From an uncultured Anaerovibrio sp. (GTDB lineage Bacteria > Bacillota > Negativicutes > Selenomonadales > Selenomonadaceae), in contig CAKPVW010000010.1 in NCBI GenBank assembly GCA_934196075.1, positions 1-55,165 of the forward strand: 55,165 nt of DNA, written 5' to 3'. Positions 1 through 7,742 of this stretch are shown here, in pieces. The notes under the pieces were generated by a model, which made no database searches, had not been told where the DNA came from, and saw nothing but the letters and a program-made list of their open reading frames with translations. The position numbers and the translations under genes are program-made. The first letter of the stretch is position 1. Every line of letters begins with the position of its first letter.

Positions 1-1212
1 GCTGGTAACATTGATATGGTTATTATCAAATCCATCAGCCGATTTGCCAGAAACACACTGGACTGCCTAAAATACATCAGACAACTCAAAGACATGAACA
101 TTCCTGTTCTGTTTGAGAAAGAGTCTATCAACACGATGGATGCTAAGGACGAAGTTCTTATCACCATCATGACATCTCTGGCCCAGCAGGAATCACAGTC
201 CTTAAGCCAGAACGTGAAGCTGGGCTTACAATACCGCTACCAGCAAGGCAAGGTACAAAGCAACCACAATCGTTTTCTTGGATACACGAAGGACGCGGAC
301 GGCAACCTCATCATCGATCCAGAACAGACAGAAATCGTAAAGCGCATTTATCGAGAGTATTTAGAAGGACTCAGCATGGATAAGATTGCCGCCGGGCTGG
401 AACGTGACGGTCTCCTTACCGGAGCCAAAGGAAAAAGATGGCACACAAGCACCATCAACAAGATTCTCCGAAACGAGAAATACATCGGCGATGCCCTGCT
501 CCAGAAAACCTACACAACAGACTTTCTGAACAAAACCAGAGTCAAGAACAACGGTCTCGTCCCGCAATACTATGTAGAAGACAACCACGAAGCCATTATT
601 CCGAAAGACATCTACTTACAGGTTCAAGAAGAACTAGTCCGCAGGCGAGTGGTCAAAACCAGTGCCAACGGCAAGAAACGTAGCTATAGTTGCAATCACT
701 GCTTCTCGCAAATTGTCATCTGCGGTGAATGCGGTGAAATGTTTCGAAGGCTCCACTGGAACAATCGTGGAGTTAAATCTATCGTCTGGCGCTACATCAA
801 CAGGCTGGAATCTACCGGATTGGAATGCCACGCCAGAACCATTAACGAGCTGGTCCTTCATGATGCTGTCATCAAGGCAATCAACCAGATGCTTGGAGAC
901 AAAAGTAGATATCAAGCACAGCTACAGCTCAACATTGCCTCAGTCATCCGAGCTTCGCAGGCAACCTCCGTTGAAAACATTGACGAAAAACTGATGACCC
1001 TGCAACAAGAACTGATCCAAAAAGCCCAGAGCAAAGAAGCCGATGACGAGATTGCCGATGAAATATTCAGGCTTAGAGAACTCCGCCAGCAGACCACCAT
1101 AGACACTGCCGCAAGAGACGAGCAGATAAAACGAATCAATTACCTGCAGGATTATATCGCACAGCAGACTACTCACCTCATCGAATTTGACGAATCGCTG
1201 GTGCGACGCTAG
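1..1212 (+). CDS. Large serine recombinase, 5' end cut by window, C-terminus cut by an amber stop
   Basis: The reading frame is already open at base 1 and reads [18 protein letters not shown], the late catalytic-domain motif of large serine recombinases, so the true start lies upstream of the window. A recombinase domain follows, then a zinc-ribbon segment with CXXC pairs (near CNHC and CGEC), then a glutamate/glutamine-rich coiled coil. These proteins integrate and excise mobile elements at att sites. A TAG stop at 1210-1212 follows LVRR. The same frame then continues for 25 codons (1213-1287, beginning IKQITIWDDH) to TAA at 1288-1290. That continuation looks like the normal family C-terminus, so TAG probably replaced a leucine codon (TTG). 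The protein may be slightly shortened, read through, or decayed. The rlmD 3' end about 1.8 kb away is a plausible target. Confidence 0.85.
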   Translation, partial: AGNIDMVIIKSISRFARNTLDCLKYIRQLKDMNIPVLFEKESINTMDAKDEVLITIMTSLAQQESQSLSQNVKLGLQYRYQQGKVQSNHNRFLGYTKDADGNLIIDPEQTEIVKRIYREYLEGLSMDKIAAGLERDGLLTGAKGKRWHTSTINKILRNEKYIGDALLQKTYTTDFLNKTRVKNNGLVPQYYVEDNHEAIIPKDIYLQVQEELVRRRVVKTSANGKKRSYSCNHCFSQIVICGECGEMFRRLHWNNRGVKSIVWRYINRLESTGLECHARTINELVLHDAVIKAINQMLGDKSRYQAQLQLNIASVIRASQATSVENIDEKLMTLQQELIQKAQSKEADDEIADEIFRLRELRQQTTIDTAARDEQIKRINYLQDYIAQQTTHLIEFDESLVRR

Positions 1213-1311
1213 ATCAAGCAAATCACTATCTGGGATGACCACATCACCATCGAACTGAAATCCGGTGTTAATATCGATGTGGACGCATAAATCCCATAGA
1301 CGCACGAAGGC

Positions 1312-1354
1312 TCCCCACCACTGGATAGTTTCCGGTGATGGGGAATCTTTTGTT
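1312..1354 (+). terminator. Rho-independent terminator after the recombinase
   Basis: A 13-bp arm starting TCCCCACCA (1312-1324) pairs with 1332-1344 with one mismatch and one G-T pair. A T-rich tail (ATCTTTTGTT) follows on the plus strand. It lies just after the TAA at 1288-1290, which supports that codon as the ancestral end of the recombinase. Confidence 0.7.
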
Positions 1355-2774
1355 ACAACGCAAAGTTTAAATGAAACAATTCATTTATAGCATTTCTAAT
1401 ATTTGTATCCTCTATCCTGTAATGTTTCATCTGCATAGCATAAACAATATATTCTAAGTACATTAAATCTAAAAGAGCAAGTCCAATAAAATCCTTATCC
1501 AAATCCCCGTGAGCAAAATGATTTCTCTGACTTGATAATCTCTCTCCCATTGAAGAATATATTAACTCTTCTCCATTAAGACTATACAAATGCTTACCAA
1601 AATTTCCTATAATCGAATCAAAATCCTCTCCTATTTTCACTAACTCTGTTTGCAGAGAATCCGACCTAATAAGTTTACTTAGAAATTTATATTTATTTTT
1701 CAATTTACCTGTGCTAGAATCAATTAATTTTTGTAGTGCCTCTATCGCCTCGTTTTCAATTAGAATTGTAGTTTCCTTCTTTGGAACACCATTCGGATAG
1801 GTTCTATGAAATTCCCATTCAAATGCAGCTGTTATCATAATAAATCTTGATGCATCAATATGTCTTCCATCTTCGTATGTCTTAGGCAAATGTCTTATAT
1901 ACAAACTATCGCTGGCAATATCCGTTAATATCTGGCCCTCATGTCCAGATATCATACTCTGCTTAATACATCTATTTTGTTTTAACGCAGATAATTCTTC
2001 ATCTGTATCCTGATTCATCATTGTTAATGTTCCCAAAGATTGATATTTTCCATCCTGGTTTTTTAAAGAAACTACTGCTGGTCTCATGCAAATATTTTTT
2101 CTATAGCATAAAAATGAAATAAAGTCTTTAGCGATAAACCAAAGTCTGACAAGAAATTCATAATCATCCGTTTCATCAAACTCAAACAACATTGATGATT
2201 CTAATAAAATAGGTGGTTCTAGAATCTTTGTGCTAAATTTTCTTGAAATATTAAACTGTACACTTACTTTCTTTTCATCTACTTCGAATTCTTGTGGCGT
2301 TGTACTTGTTATATCAAATTTTTTCGTCGTTATTGAAAATACACCATCACTACTCACAGTAAATGGATTAAACGAAAAATCGAATGACCGATTAACCGGA
2401 TGAATAATATTAATTTCTGGGCCTAGAAATGATATTCTTCCGAATTTTTCTTTGCCAGTACTGCATTCTAAATAACCGATTACCTGAACAATTAACACTA
2501 AATTATTACTGCTGATATTAGCATTCTTCTGTGTAAAGAATACAACCCGTTTTCCATTTTCATGACAACGTCCTATCAGAAACGATTCTTCCATTTTTAA
2601 ATCCGTATTAGGAATAAATGTACCCTTAGCGATCGGCGTCATAAGCCATTCAGTTTCAATCTTTTTTACATTTTCAGTTGTTGGAATTAGGCGCAAATCT
2701 TCTCCATTAAACACAAAAGTAAACTCTATATTTTTATATTTAGTAACTCCCGTATAAATTCTAGTATCTTCCAT
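1353..2774 (-). CDS. HEPN-domain protein, possible ApeA-like abortive-infection factor
   Basis: This is a 473-residue protein read from the ATG at 2774, which has AGGGGG nine bases upstream; an ATG at 2792 lacks such a site. The C-terminal quarter is helical and carries RNHFAHG (about residues 417-423), an R-X4-H motif typical of HEPN ribonuclease folds, after a region rich in charged helices. The N-terminal part is beta-rich and I cannot assign it firmly. The arrangement, a beta-rich N-terminus and a C-terminal HEPN with RNxxxH, resembles ApeA-type phage-defence proteins. The gene is clearly more AT-rich than rlmD next to it and sits opposite to a serine recombinase, so it is probably mobile-element cargo. 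The HEPN fold is fairly likely; a role in defence is inference. Confidence 0.6.
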   Translation of the reverse strand: MEDTRIYTGVTKYKNIEFTFVFNGEDLRLIPTTENVKKIETEWLMTPIAKGTFIPNTDLKMEESFLIGRCHENGKRVVFFTQKNANISSNNLVLIVQVIGYLECSTGKEKFGRISFLGPEINIIHPVNRSFDFSFNPFTVSSDGVFSITTKKFDITSTTPQEFEVDEKKVSVQFNISRKFSTKILEPPILLESSMLFEFDETDDYEFLVRLWFIAKDFISFLCYRKNICMRPAVVSLKNQDGKYQSLGTLTMMNQDTDEELSALKQNRCIKQSMISGHEGQILTDIASDSLYIRHLPKTYEDGRHIDASRFIMITAAFEWEFHRTYPNGVPKKETTILIENEAIEALQKLIDSSTGKLKNKYKFLSKLIRSDSLQTELVKIGEDFDSIIGNFGKHLYSLNGEELIYSSMGERLSSQRNHFAHGDLDKDFIGLALLDLMYLEYIVYAMQMKHYRIEDTNIRNAINELFHLNFAL

Positions 2775-3053
2775 CTTTATTCCCCCTGTCATCTATTCAA
2801 CTGCCAAGTCTACCCCTTAGTATCAAGTGGCTTAAACTGCGGTCAGCTCTGACAACAATTTCAGTGCCACAACCTATGACATCTAATCCACAGCCTAAAC
2901 CCTACCGCATTTTTTCGGTCATCCACTTTTTCTCCGGTCAGACTAAAAAGTAGATATGTTTCCATATAAAATAACCGAGCTTTTCACAAGGCTTCTCTGA
3001 TGATACTAACCTTACAAAAAGCCGGTCAATACACCACTTTTCAACATTTGATT
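2775..3053. repeat. Non-coding junction with four direct CGGTCA repeats
   Basis: There is no credible gene in these 279 bases between the HEPN gene and rlmD. CGGTCA occurs four times in the same orientation (2840-2845, 2916-2921, 2935-2940, 3023-3028). Two copies are followed by CCACTTTT-like text. The spacing is irregular, so this is not a CRISPR array. Clustered hexamers beside a serine recombinase and a conserved gene end could be recombinase or accessory-factor sites at an attachment junction. Confidence 0.4.
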
Positions 3054-4418
3054 TTATTTTCTTGACAACAAACAGACCGTTTCTACATGGCTGGTTTGGG
3101 CGAACATATCTACTGGCTGGATTTTTTCTGCTTTATACCCTAGCTTTTCCAATATTTCTATATCCCTGGCTAGAGTTGCAGGGTTGCAGGATACATAGAC
3201 AATTCTCTTTGGCTTCATATTGGCAAAGGTTTTGAGTACCTGCTCGGTACAGCCTGCTCTTGGTGGGTCCACCACCACTACATCCGCCCGGATGCCCTGC
3301 TGATAAAGCCGTGGCATAACCTTGGTACAATCTCCCACAATAAATTCCGCATTGCGAATATTGTTTTCCCTAGCATTTTTCTGGGCGTCCCGAATAGCCG
3401 GGCTGACAATCTCTACACCATAGACTTTTCTAGCCTTCTGAGCTAAATAAAGACTAATAGTACCGGTACCGCAATACGCATCAATAACGGTCTCTTGACC
3501 AGTAAGCTGAGCATATTCCAAAGCCTTGGCATATAATCTTTCTGCCTGCTTGGTATTTACCTGAAAGAAGGAACGAGCAGACACATTAAAAGCAAATTTA
3601 TCCAAACCCGCTTTAATAGTGGGGCTGCCCCATAGCACCTTGGTTTCCCGTCCCAAAATCACATTATTTCTATAGGTCTGAATATTCTGCTGCAGGCTTA
3701 CCATATTAGGCAGACGGTTACGCAGCATTTTGATAATCTCTTTTTCCTTTGACAGCTTAGGAGTAGCAGTTACCAATACCACCATCAGCTTACCCTTTAT
3801 GCCAGTGCGAGCCACCACATGACGCATTACACCGATATGTCTATCTTCATCATAGACAGGAATCCCCAGCTTTTCGATAACCTCACGCACAGCAGTAATG
3901 GCCTCATTATTTACCTGCTCCTGAATCAAGCAATGAGAGGCATCTATAATATGATGAGTCCCCTTGGCAAAGCAGCCAATAATGGTCTTGCCTTTTTCTC
4001 GTCCTACAGGGAAAGCTACCTTATTGCGATAGTTCCAAGGATTCTCTGCCCCCAGAGTAGGCAATGCCTTTAGATTTTTCTGATGTCCAATTCTTTCCAA
4101 GGCATCCTGCACCTGCTGCTGTTTCAGCTTTAGCTGGCCTTCATAGGAGATATGCTGCAGCTGACAGCCACCACAAGCTTCATAGATAGGACATTCTGGC
4201 TTTACCCTATCCGCACTGGCTTCTATCACCTTCAAAAGTTTGCCAGCAGCATAGGTCTTTTTGACTTCTAAAATTTTTACCCTAACCTTTTCCTGAGGCA
4301 GTGCTCCCTGCACAAAGATGGTAAAACCATTATAACGGCCTACGCCTTCACCGCTGCTGCCCAAACTTCCTATTTCAATCTCGTATTCCTTGCCTGCCTC
4401 TACAGGTATTTTTGTCAT
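3054..4418 (-). CDS. rlmD: 23S rRNA (uracil-5-)-methyltransferase RlmD/RumA family
   Basis: This 454-residue S-adenosylmethionine enzyme forms 5-methyluridine in 23S rRNA. An N-terminal TRAM domain covers about residues 1-65. Cysteines at 76, 82, 85 and 163 match the [4Fe-4S] ligands of the family. The methyltransferase fold shows DAYCGTGT (313-320), DPPRAGC (384-390) and the catalytic cysteine in VSCNPATLARD (C411). The ATG has GGAGGAGA just upstream. The 3' end is intact (TSHVETVCLLSRK) yet lies directly beside the serine recombinase element; rumA/rlmD 3' ends are known serine-recombinase insertion sites in streptococcal ICEs. RlmD and RlmCD-type target specificity cannot be told apart from sequence alone. 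Confidence 0.92.
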   Translation of the reverse strand: MTKIPVEAGKEYEIEIGSLGSSGEGVGRYNGFTIFVQGALPQEKVRVKILEVKKTYAAGKLLKVIEASADRVKPECPIYEACGGCQLQHISYEGQLKLKQQQVQDALERIGHQKNLKALPTLGAENPWNYRNKVAFPVGREKGKTIIGCFAKGTHHIIDASHCLIQEQVNNEAITAVREVIEKLGIPVYDEDRHIGVMRHVVARTGIKGKLMVVLVTATPKLSKEKEIIKMLRNRLPNMVSLQQNIQTYRNNVILGRETKVLWGSPTIKAGLDKFAFNVSARSFFQVNTKQAERLYAKALEYAQLTGQETVIDAYCGTGTISLYLAQKARKVYGVEIVSPAIRDAQKNARENNIRNAEFIVGDCTKVMPRLYQQGIRADVVVVDPPRAGCTEQVLKTFANMKPKRIVYVSCNPATLARDIEILEKLGYKAEKIQPVDMFAQTSHVETVCLLSRK

Positions 4419-4507
4419 GTTCTCTCCTCCACAGTCTATATTTTAACTGACAAAATCCAACTTACATATATTTCCCGCTAAATTCGGACACCTCGTTTAA
4501 CTACTAT

Positions 4508-4536
4508 ATTATAAACAAAAAAATTCGCCTTTACAA
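4508..4536 (-). promoter_or_regulatory. Promoter for rlmD
   Basis: On the minus strand there is TTGTAA (4536-4531), a 17-base spacer, and TATAAT (4513-4508), about 90 bases before the rlmD ATG. The leader downstream holds AACGAGGTGTCCGA (4497-4484), which recurs in the dnaE leader. Confidence 0.65.
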
Positions 4537-4585
4537 GCAAAGCCATGGCCCTTAGACCTTATACACCTACTTGCAAGACGAATTT
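4515..4585 (-). terminator. Probable terminator after gph
   Basis: On the minus strand AAATTCG-CTT-GCAAG (4585-4570) can pair with CTTG-AAAG-CGAATTT (4537-4521), with small bulges and a loop of about 30 bases. A run of T follows. It overlaps the -35 region of the rlmD promoter. Confidence 0.5.
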
Positions 4586-4593
4586 AATTTTAT

Positions 4594-5265
4594 TTATTTC
4601 TTTGTTTTGAAATGAACCTGGAACAGCAAGTCAGTTGGCTTTTCCAGCAACAGCTTGGCGCCATTCTCCAGCAACTCCTCTTTCTGCCGGAAGCCCCACA
4701 AAACGCCTACTGGCAAAAAGCCTGCATTAACAGCGGTCTGCATATCCACGCCGCTATCCCCAAGATAGGCTACCTTGTCTGGCTCTACCCCTAATTCCTT
4801 GGTAATCTCCAGCACCGTAGTAGGATCTGGCTTGCGTGGATGTCCCGGCCTATCTCCAATCACCATTTTGAAGGTACCCGGCTCAAAAAGAATATTAATA
4901 ATAGTCTTAGCCGCCTCCATAGGCTTGTTGGTACATACAGCCATAGGAATTTCCTTCTCAGTCAGCTTGGCCAGCATATCTCTGATACCGCTATAGGCTC
5001 TGGTTTTATTCAGCACCTTGCCATTGTAGATTGCTCTAAATTTGGCCAATGCCTTGTCATAAAAATCCTTATCCTGTGCCAATTTCTCAGGCAAAGCTCT
5101 TTCCACCAGCTTGGCTACACCGTTGCCAACAAAATACTTATATGCCTCTACATTATGGACTGGCAAATCATAGGCTATCAGCATTTCATTGCAGCTATCA
5201 GCCAGATCATCTATTGAATTAATCAGTGTTCCGTCCAAATCGAATATTACAGCTTCGTATTGCAT
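4594..5265 (-). CDS. gph: HAD-family phosphatase, phosphoglycolate phosphatase type
   Basis: This 223-residue haloacid dehalogenase-fold hydrolase carries DLDGTLINS near residue 9 (catalytic aspartates), a threonine in VCTNKP, a lysine in the HPRKPDP segment, and YLGDSGVDMQTAVNAG with the metal-binding aspartate. A helical cap domain lies between motifs 1 and 2. This is the arrangement of Gph/PGP, which removes phosphate from 2-phosphoglycolate and related metabolites. Substrate within the HAD superfamily cannot be fixed from motifs. The ATG is preceded by a GGAAAGAGG stretch. It precedes rlmD on the same strand but a terminator and a promoter separate them. Confidence 0.8.
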   Translation of the reverse strand: MQYEAVIFDLDGTLINSIDDLADSCNEMLIAYDLPVHNVEAYKYFVGNGVAKLVERALPEKLAQDKDFYDKALAKFRAIYNGKVLNKTRAYSGIRDMLAKLTEKEIPMAVCTNKPMEAAKTIINILFEPGTFKMVIGDRPGHPRKPDPTTVLEITKELGVEPDKVAYLGDSGVDMQTAVNAGFLPVGVLWGFRQKEELLENGAKLLLEKPTDLLFQVHFKTKK

Positions 5266-5375
5266 AAAAATCTGCCTCTTTCCTAAAATTTCTCATTTAC
5301 CTATATTCGCTATAAATAAGAAAAATCCTCTTTTTAGCAGAAATTACTTGCTATTAATTGGACTAACCAGCTATT

Positions 5376-5909
5376 TTAGTTAACCATATCTGCCTGACGC
5401 AGAATCTGCCACACCTGAACTTCATTTTCTGTCAGCCCCGCAGCAGATTTTTTATGATGACGAGCTACGATTTTTCCTTCCTGTACCATACCTATACCTG
5501 TCAGCATCTCTCCACTGATTTCACCATGATGATAATACCGATACAGGATTCCTCGCACATAGCTTTTAGAATCACACCTGCCATGACGCCGTGACCAGAT
5601 GGGATGAATTTTGTCCAATAAAACCGCCCAGGTTTTGCGAATCGGCCCCATCTGCTTGCCCCGTCCTATATCATGCAAAAGACAACAGCGCAAAAGCAAA
5701 TCCCGATTTTCCTCATTATCCTGACAGCTATCCCACAGGGTTTCCGCTGTATACATTACTTTTAGACTATGACGCTGATCCCCTCTATTCATACCATAAA
5801 AAAACTCTCTTGCCTTTGCGGGCAAAATTTTCTCTATGCGTAAATATTCTTCACCGTTAGGACCTTGAGCCATTATTCCTGCCACAAACTGCTTTATTCT
5901 ATAAAACAT
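5376..5909 (-). CDS. HD-domain phosphohydrolase
   Basis: A 177-residue protein with the HD metal-binding pattern: a histidine in QRHSLKV (about residue 47), then LLHDIGRGK (about 79-87) with the His-Asp pair, then histidines in YYHHGE (about 126). Such domains hydrolyse phosphate esters or (cyclic) nucleotides in the cytoplasm with divalent metals. There is no signal peptide and no second domain, so the substrate is open. The ATG at 5909 sits after AGGGCAGG. It is followed by gph on the same strand with a gap of about 110 bases. Confidence 0.7.
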   Translation of the reverse strand: MFYRIKQFVAGIMAQGPNGEEYLRIEKILPAKAREFFYGMNRGDQRHSLKVMYTAETLWDSCQDNEENRDLLLRCCLLHDIGRGKQMGPIRKTWAVLLDKIHPIWSRRHGRCDSKSYVRGILYRYYHHGEISGEMLTGIGMVQEGKIVARHHKKSAAGLTENEVQVWQILRQADMVN

Positions 5910-6023
5910 AAATATATCCTGCCCTCCTCAAGATTCAATCAATTACTTGTGCAAATTCGGCAAACCGCCATTGAAAAATACAAAAGCATTTTCTCTCAAT
6001 AACACAGGGGTTATAATAACAGC

Positions 6024-6108
6024 AAAGGGGCGGCTGCTTCAATTGCAATTCTAGGAAAACATTATCTATCATCATGCCTTCTTTAATCACAGAAGCAGCC
6101 GCCCCTTT
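6024..6108 (-). terminator. Long-armed hairpin downstream of hisZ
   Basis: Two perfectly complementary 17-base arms (6024-6040 and 6092-6108, core GGGGCGGCTGCTTC) enclose a 51-base loop. On the minus strand the hairpin begins a few bases after the hisZ stop and is followed by TTTGCTGTTATTATAA. Termination is likely; the loop is unusually long. Confidence 0.65.
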
Positions 6109-6113
6109 TCAAT

Positions 6114-7298
6114 TTATTTGACAAAAACCAATTCCTTATAGCCCTTTTCCTGTCTATAAGCCTCTGCTTCCAGCTCTAAACAGGAACTCATGGCCAGCTC
6201 ACAGGTCATGCCCTGAGCTCTCAGCTTCTGCACCAGCTCTATTCCTTCATGCTGTTTGCCAGGAGCATAGGCCACATAAATATCCTTGGCAATAACAGGC
6301 TTGGCCAATCCCTGTCGCTCCAAGGAAAGCAATATACGCTCAATGCCTACAGCGAAACCAGTAGCAGGCAGTGCCCTGCCAAAGTCAGTTAGCATATGAT
6401 CATAACGGCCGCCACCGCAGAGAGGATAACCAAGGCCAGGTGTATACGCCTCAAACACCATACCACTGTAGTAGCTGAAATCCCTAATAACACCAAGATC
6501 AAAGGTAATGTACTCTGCTACACCGTATGCTTCCAGCAAATCATAAATCTCTGCCAGATTGTCCAAAGCCCGACGGGATTGTTCATTCATAGCCATATTG
6601 TAAGCCTTATCCAGAACTCTTTTATCTCCATGAAGCAAAGGAATCTGCTTTACCATAGCCTTGGCAGCCTCTGGCAGCTCGGTTTCATCTACAATAGCAT
6701 TAAGAGCCACCAAATCCCTATTTTCAATAGCCTTCTTTATTTTTTCCTGTTGCTTAGGCAATATACAACACTGCTGCATCAAACCATTAATAAACTCTAC
6801 CTGCCCCAAGCAAATTTGAAAATCCTTTAGCCCGGCTTCCTGCATAATAGATACAGCTAATGCTATAACCTCTGCATCTGCTGTGGCTTTGGTGCTGCCA
6901 ATCAACTCCACACCAGCCTGATGGAATTCACACTGCCGGCCGGTCTGAGTCTTTTCATATCTGAAAACACTGCTGATATAAGAAAGCTTGTAGGGCAGTA
7001 AATCATCTACCAATCGGCTGGCTACCACACGAGCAATAGGAGTAGTCATTTCATACCGCAGAGCCATTGTACGGTTTTCCTTATCAAACAACTTGAACAT
7101 CTGCGGCTCAAGGCTGCTACCATTTCCCATGGTAAGGGTATCTAGGAATTCAATGGTTGGCGTAGCCACCTCATCATATCCCCAGCTCTTGAAGGTCTCT
7201 GCAATTTTGCCTTCAATAGCACGCTTCTCTGCCGCTTCTCTAGGCAAAAAATCTCTGGTGCCATATGGTATTTCCAAAACTAAATCCTTGTTGCTCAT
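6114..7298 (-). CDS. hisZ: ATP phosphoribosyltransferase regulatory subunit HisZ
   Basis: A 394-residue histidyl-tRNA synthetase-like protein. It has class II synthetase motif 2 (RYEMTTPIARV with FRYEKTQTGRQCEFHQ) and motif 3 (GGGRYDHML and ATGFAVGIERIL). The start IPYGTRDFLPREA and the lack of a full C-terminal anticodon-binding domain point to HisZ rather than HisS. HisZ has no ligase activity; it partners the short form of HisG to make the allosteric first enzyme of histidine synthesis. No hisG is in the window. The gene lies 28 bases after yerC on the same strand, so the two are probably co-transcribed. A non-HisZ HisS paralogue is the alternative. Confidence 0.85.
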   Translation of the reverse strand: MSNKDLVLEIPYGTRDFLPREAAEKRAIEGKIAETFKSWGYDEVATPTIEFLDTLTMGNGSSLEPQMFKLFDKENRTMALRYEMTTPIARVVASRLVDDLLPYKLSYISSVFRYEKTQTGRQCEFHQAGVELIGSTKATADAEVIALAVSIMQEAGLKDFQICLGQVEFINGLMQQCCILPKQQEKIKKAIENRDLVALNAIVDETELPEAAKAMVKQIPLLHGDKRVLDKAYNMAMNEQSRRALDNLAEIYDLLEAYGVAEYITFDLGVIRDFSYYSGMVFEAYTPGLGYPLCGGGRYDHMLTDFGRALPATGFAVGIERILLSLERQGLAKPVIAKDIYVAYAPGKQHEGIELVQKLRAQGMTCELAMSSCLELEAEAYRQEKGYKELVFVK

Positions 7299-7326
7299 AT
7301 TACATAATCTCCCTTAAAAGCATTGG

Positions 7327-7638
7327 TTATCCGTTATTTTCTGCCTCGTCCAGTCCCAAACGGTCAAAAACCAGATTATAGCCATCTGCACCGTAATTGA
7401 GACATCTCTTTACCCGGCTAATGGTTGCCGTGCTGGCTCCTGTACGGCCAACAATCTCGTCATAAGTGTGACGATTTTGCAGCATTTTGGCAACCTCTAA
7501 ACGCTGAGACATAGCCTTCAACTCACTAATTGTACAAATATCCTCAAAAAACTGATAGCACTCGTCCACAGTTTGCAATTTTAATACAGCCTTGCACAGC
7601 TGATCATTCAATTCATCCTTTAGCTTGGGATTAACCAC
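7327..7638 (-). CDS. yerC: YerC/YecD family TrpR-like repressor
   Basis: A 103-residue all-helical protein of the TrpR-related YerC family. A helix-turn-helix is visible in TYDEIVGRTGASTATISRVKRCLNYG (about residues 57-82). Members are small dimeric DNA-binding regulators; YerC-type proteins have been linked to histidine biosynthesis control in Firmicutes. That fits its position 28 bases upstream of hisZ in the same operon. The start is GTG at 7638 with GGAGG eight bases before it. The signal the protein senses is not visible here. Confidence 0.8.
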   Translation of the reverse strand: MVNPKLKDELNDQLCKAVLKLQTVDECYQFFEDICTISELKAMSQRLEVAKMLQNRHTYDEIVGRTGASTATISRVKRCLNYGADGYNLVFDRLGLDEAENNG

Positions 7639-7700
7639 CTAAGCCACCTCCCGTACTTCCATCACTTTCATACTTTACATTACGAAAATCAACAGGATAT

Positions 7701-7729
7701 ATTATAGCATATTACTTTCACAAAATAAA
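7701..7729 (-). promoter_or_regulatory. Likely promoter for yerC-hisZ
   Basis: The minus strand shows TATAAT (7706-7701) with a weak TTTATT 17 bases upstream (7729-7724), about 65 bases before the yerC GTG. Confidence 0.4.
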
Positions 7730-7742
7730 GCACTAAAATTAA

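Noticed and set aside
2775..3053. CGGTCA copies as a CRISPR array
   Set aside because: The repeats are only six bases and the spacing (76, 19, 88) is irregular; no cas genes.
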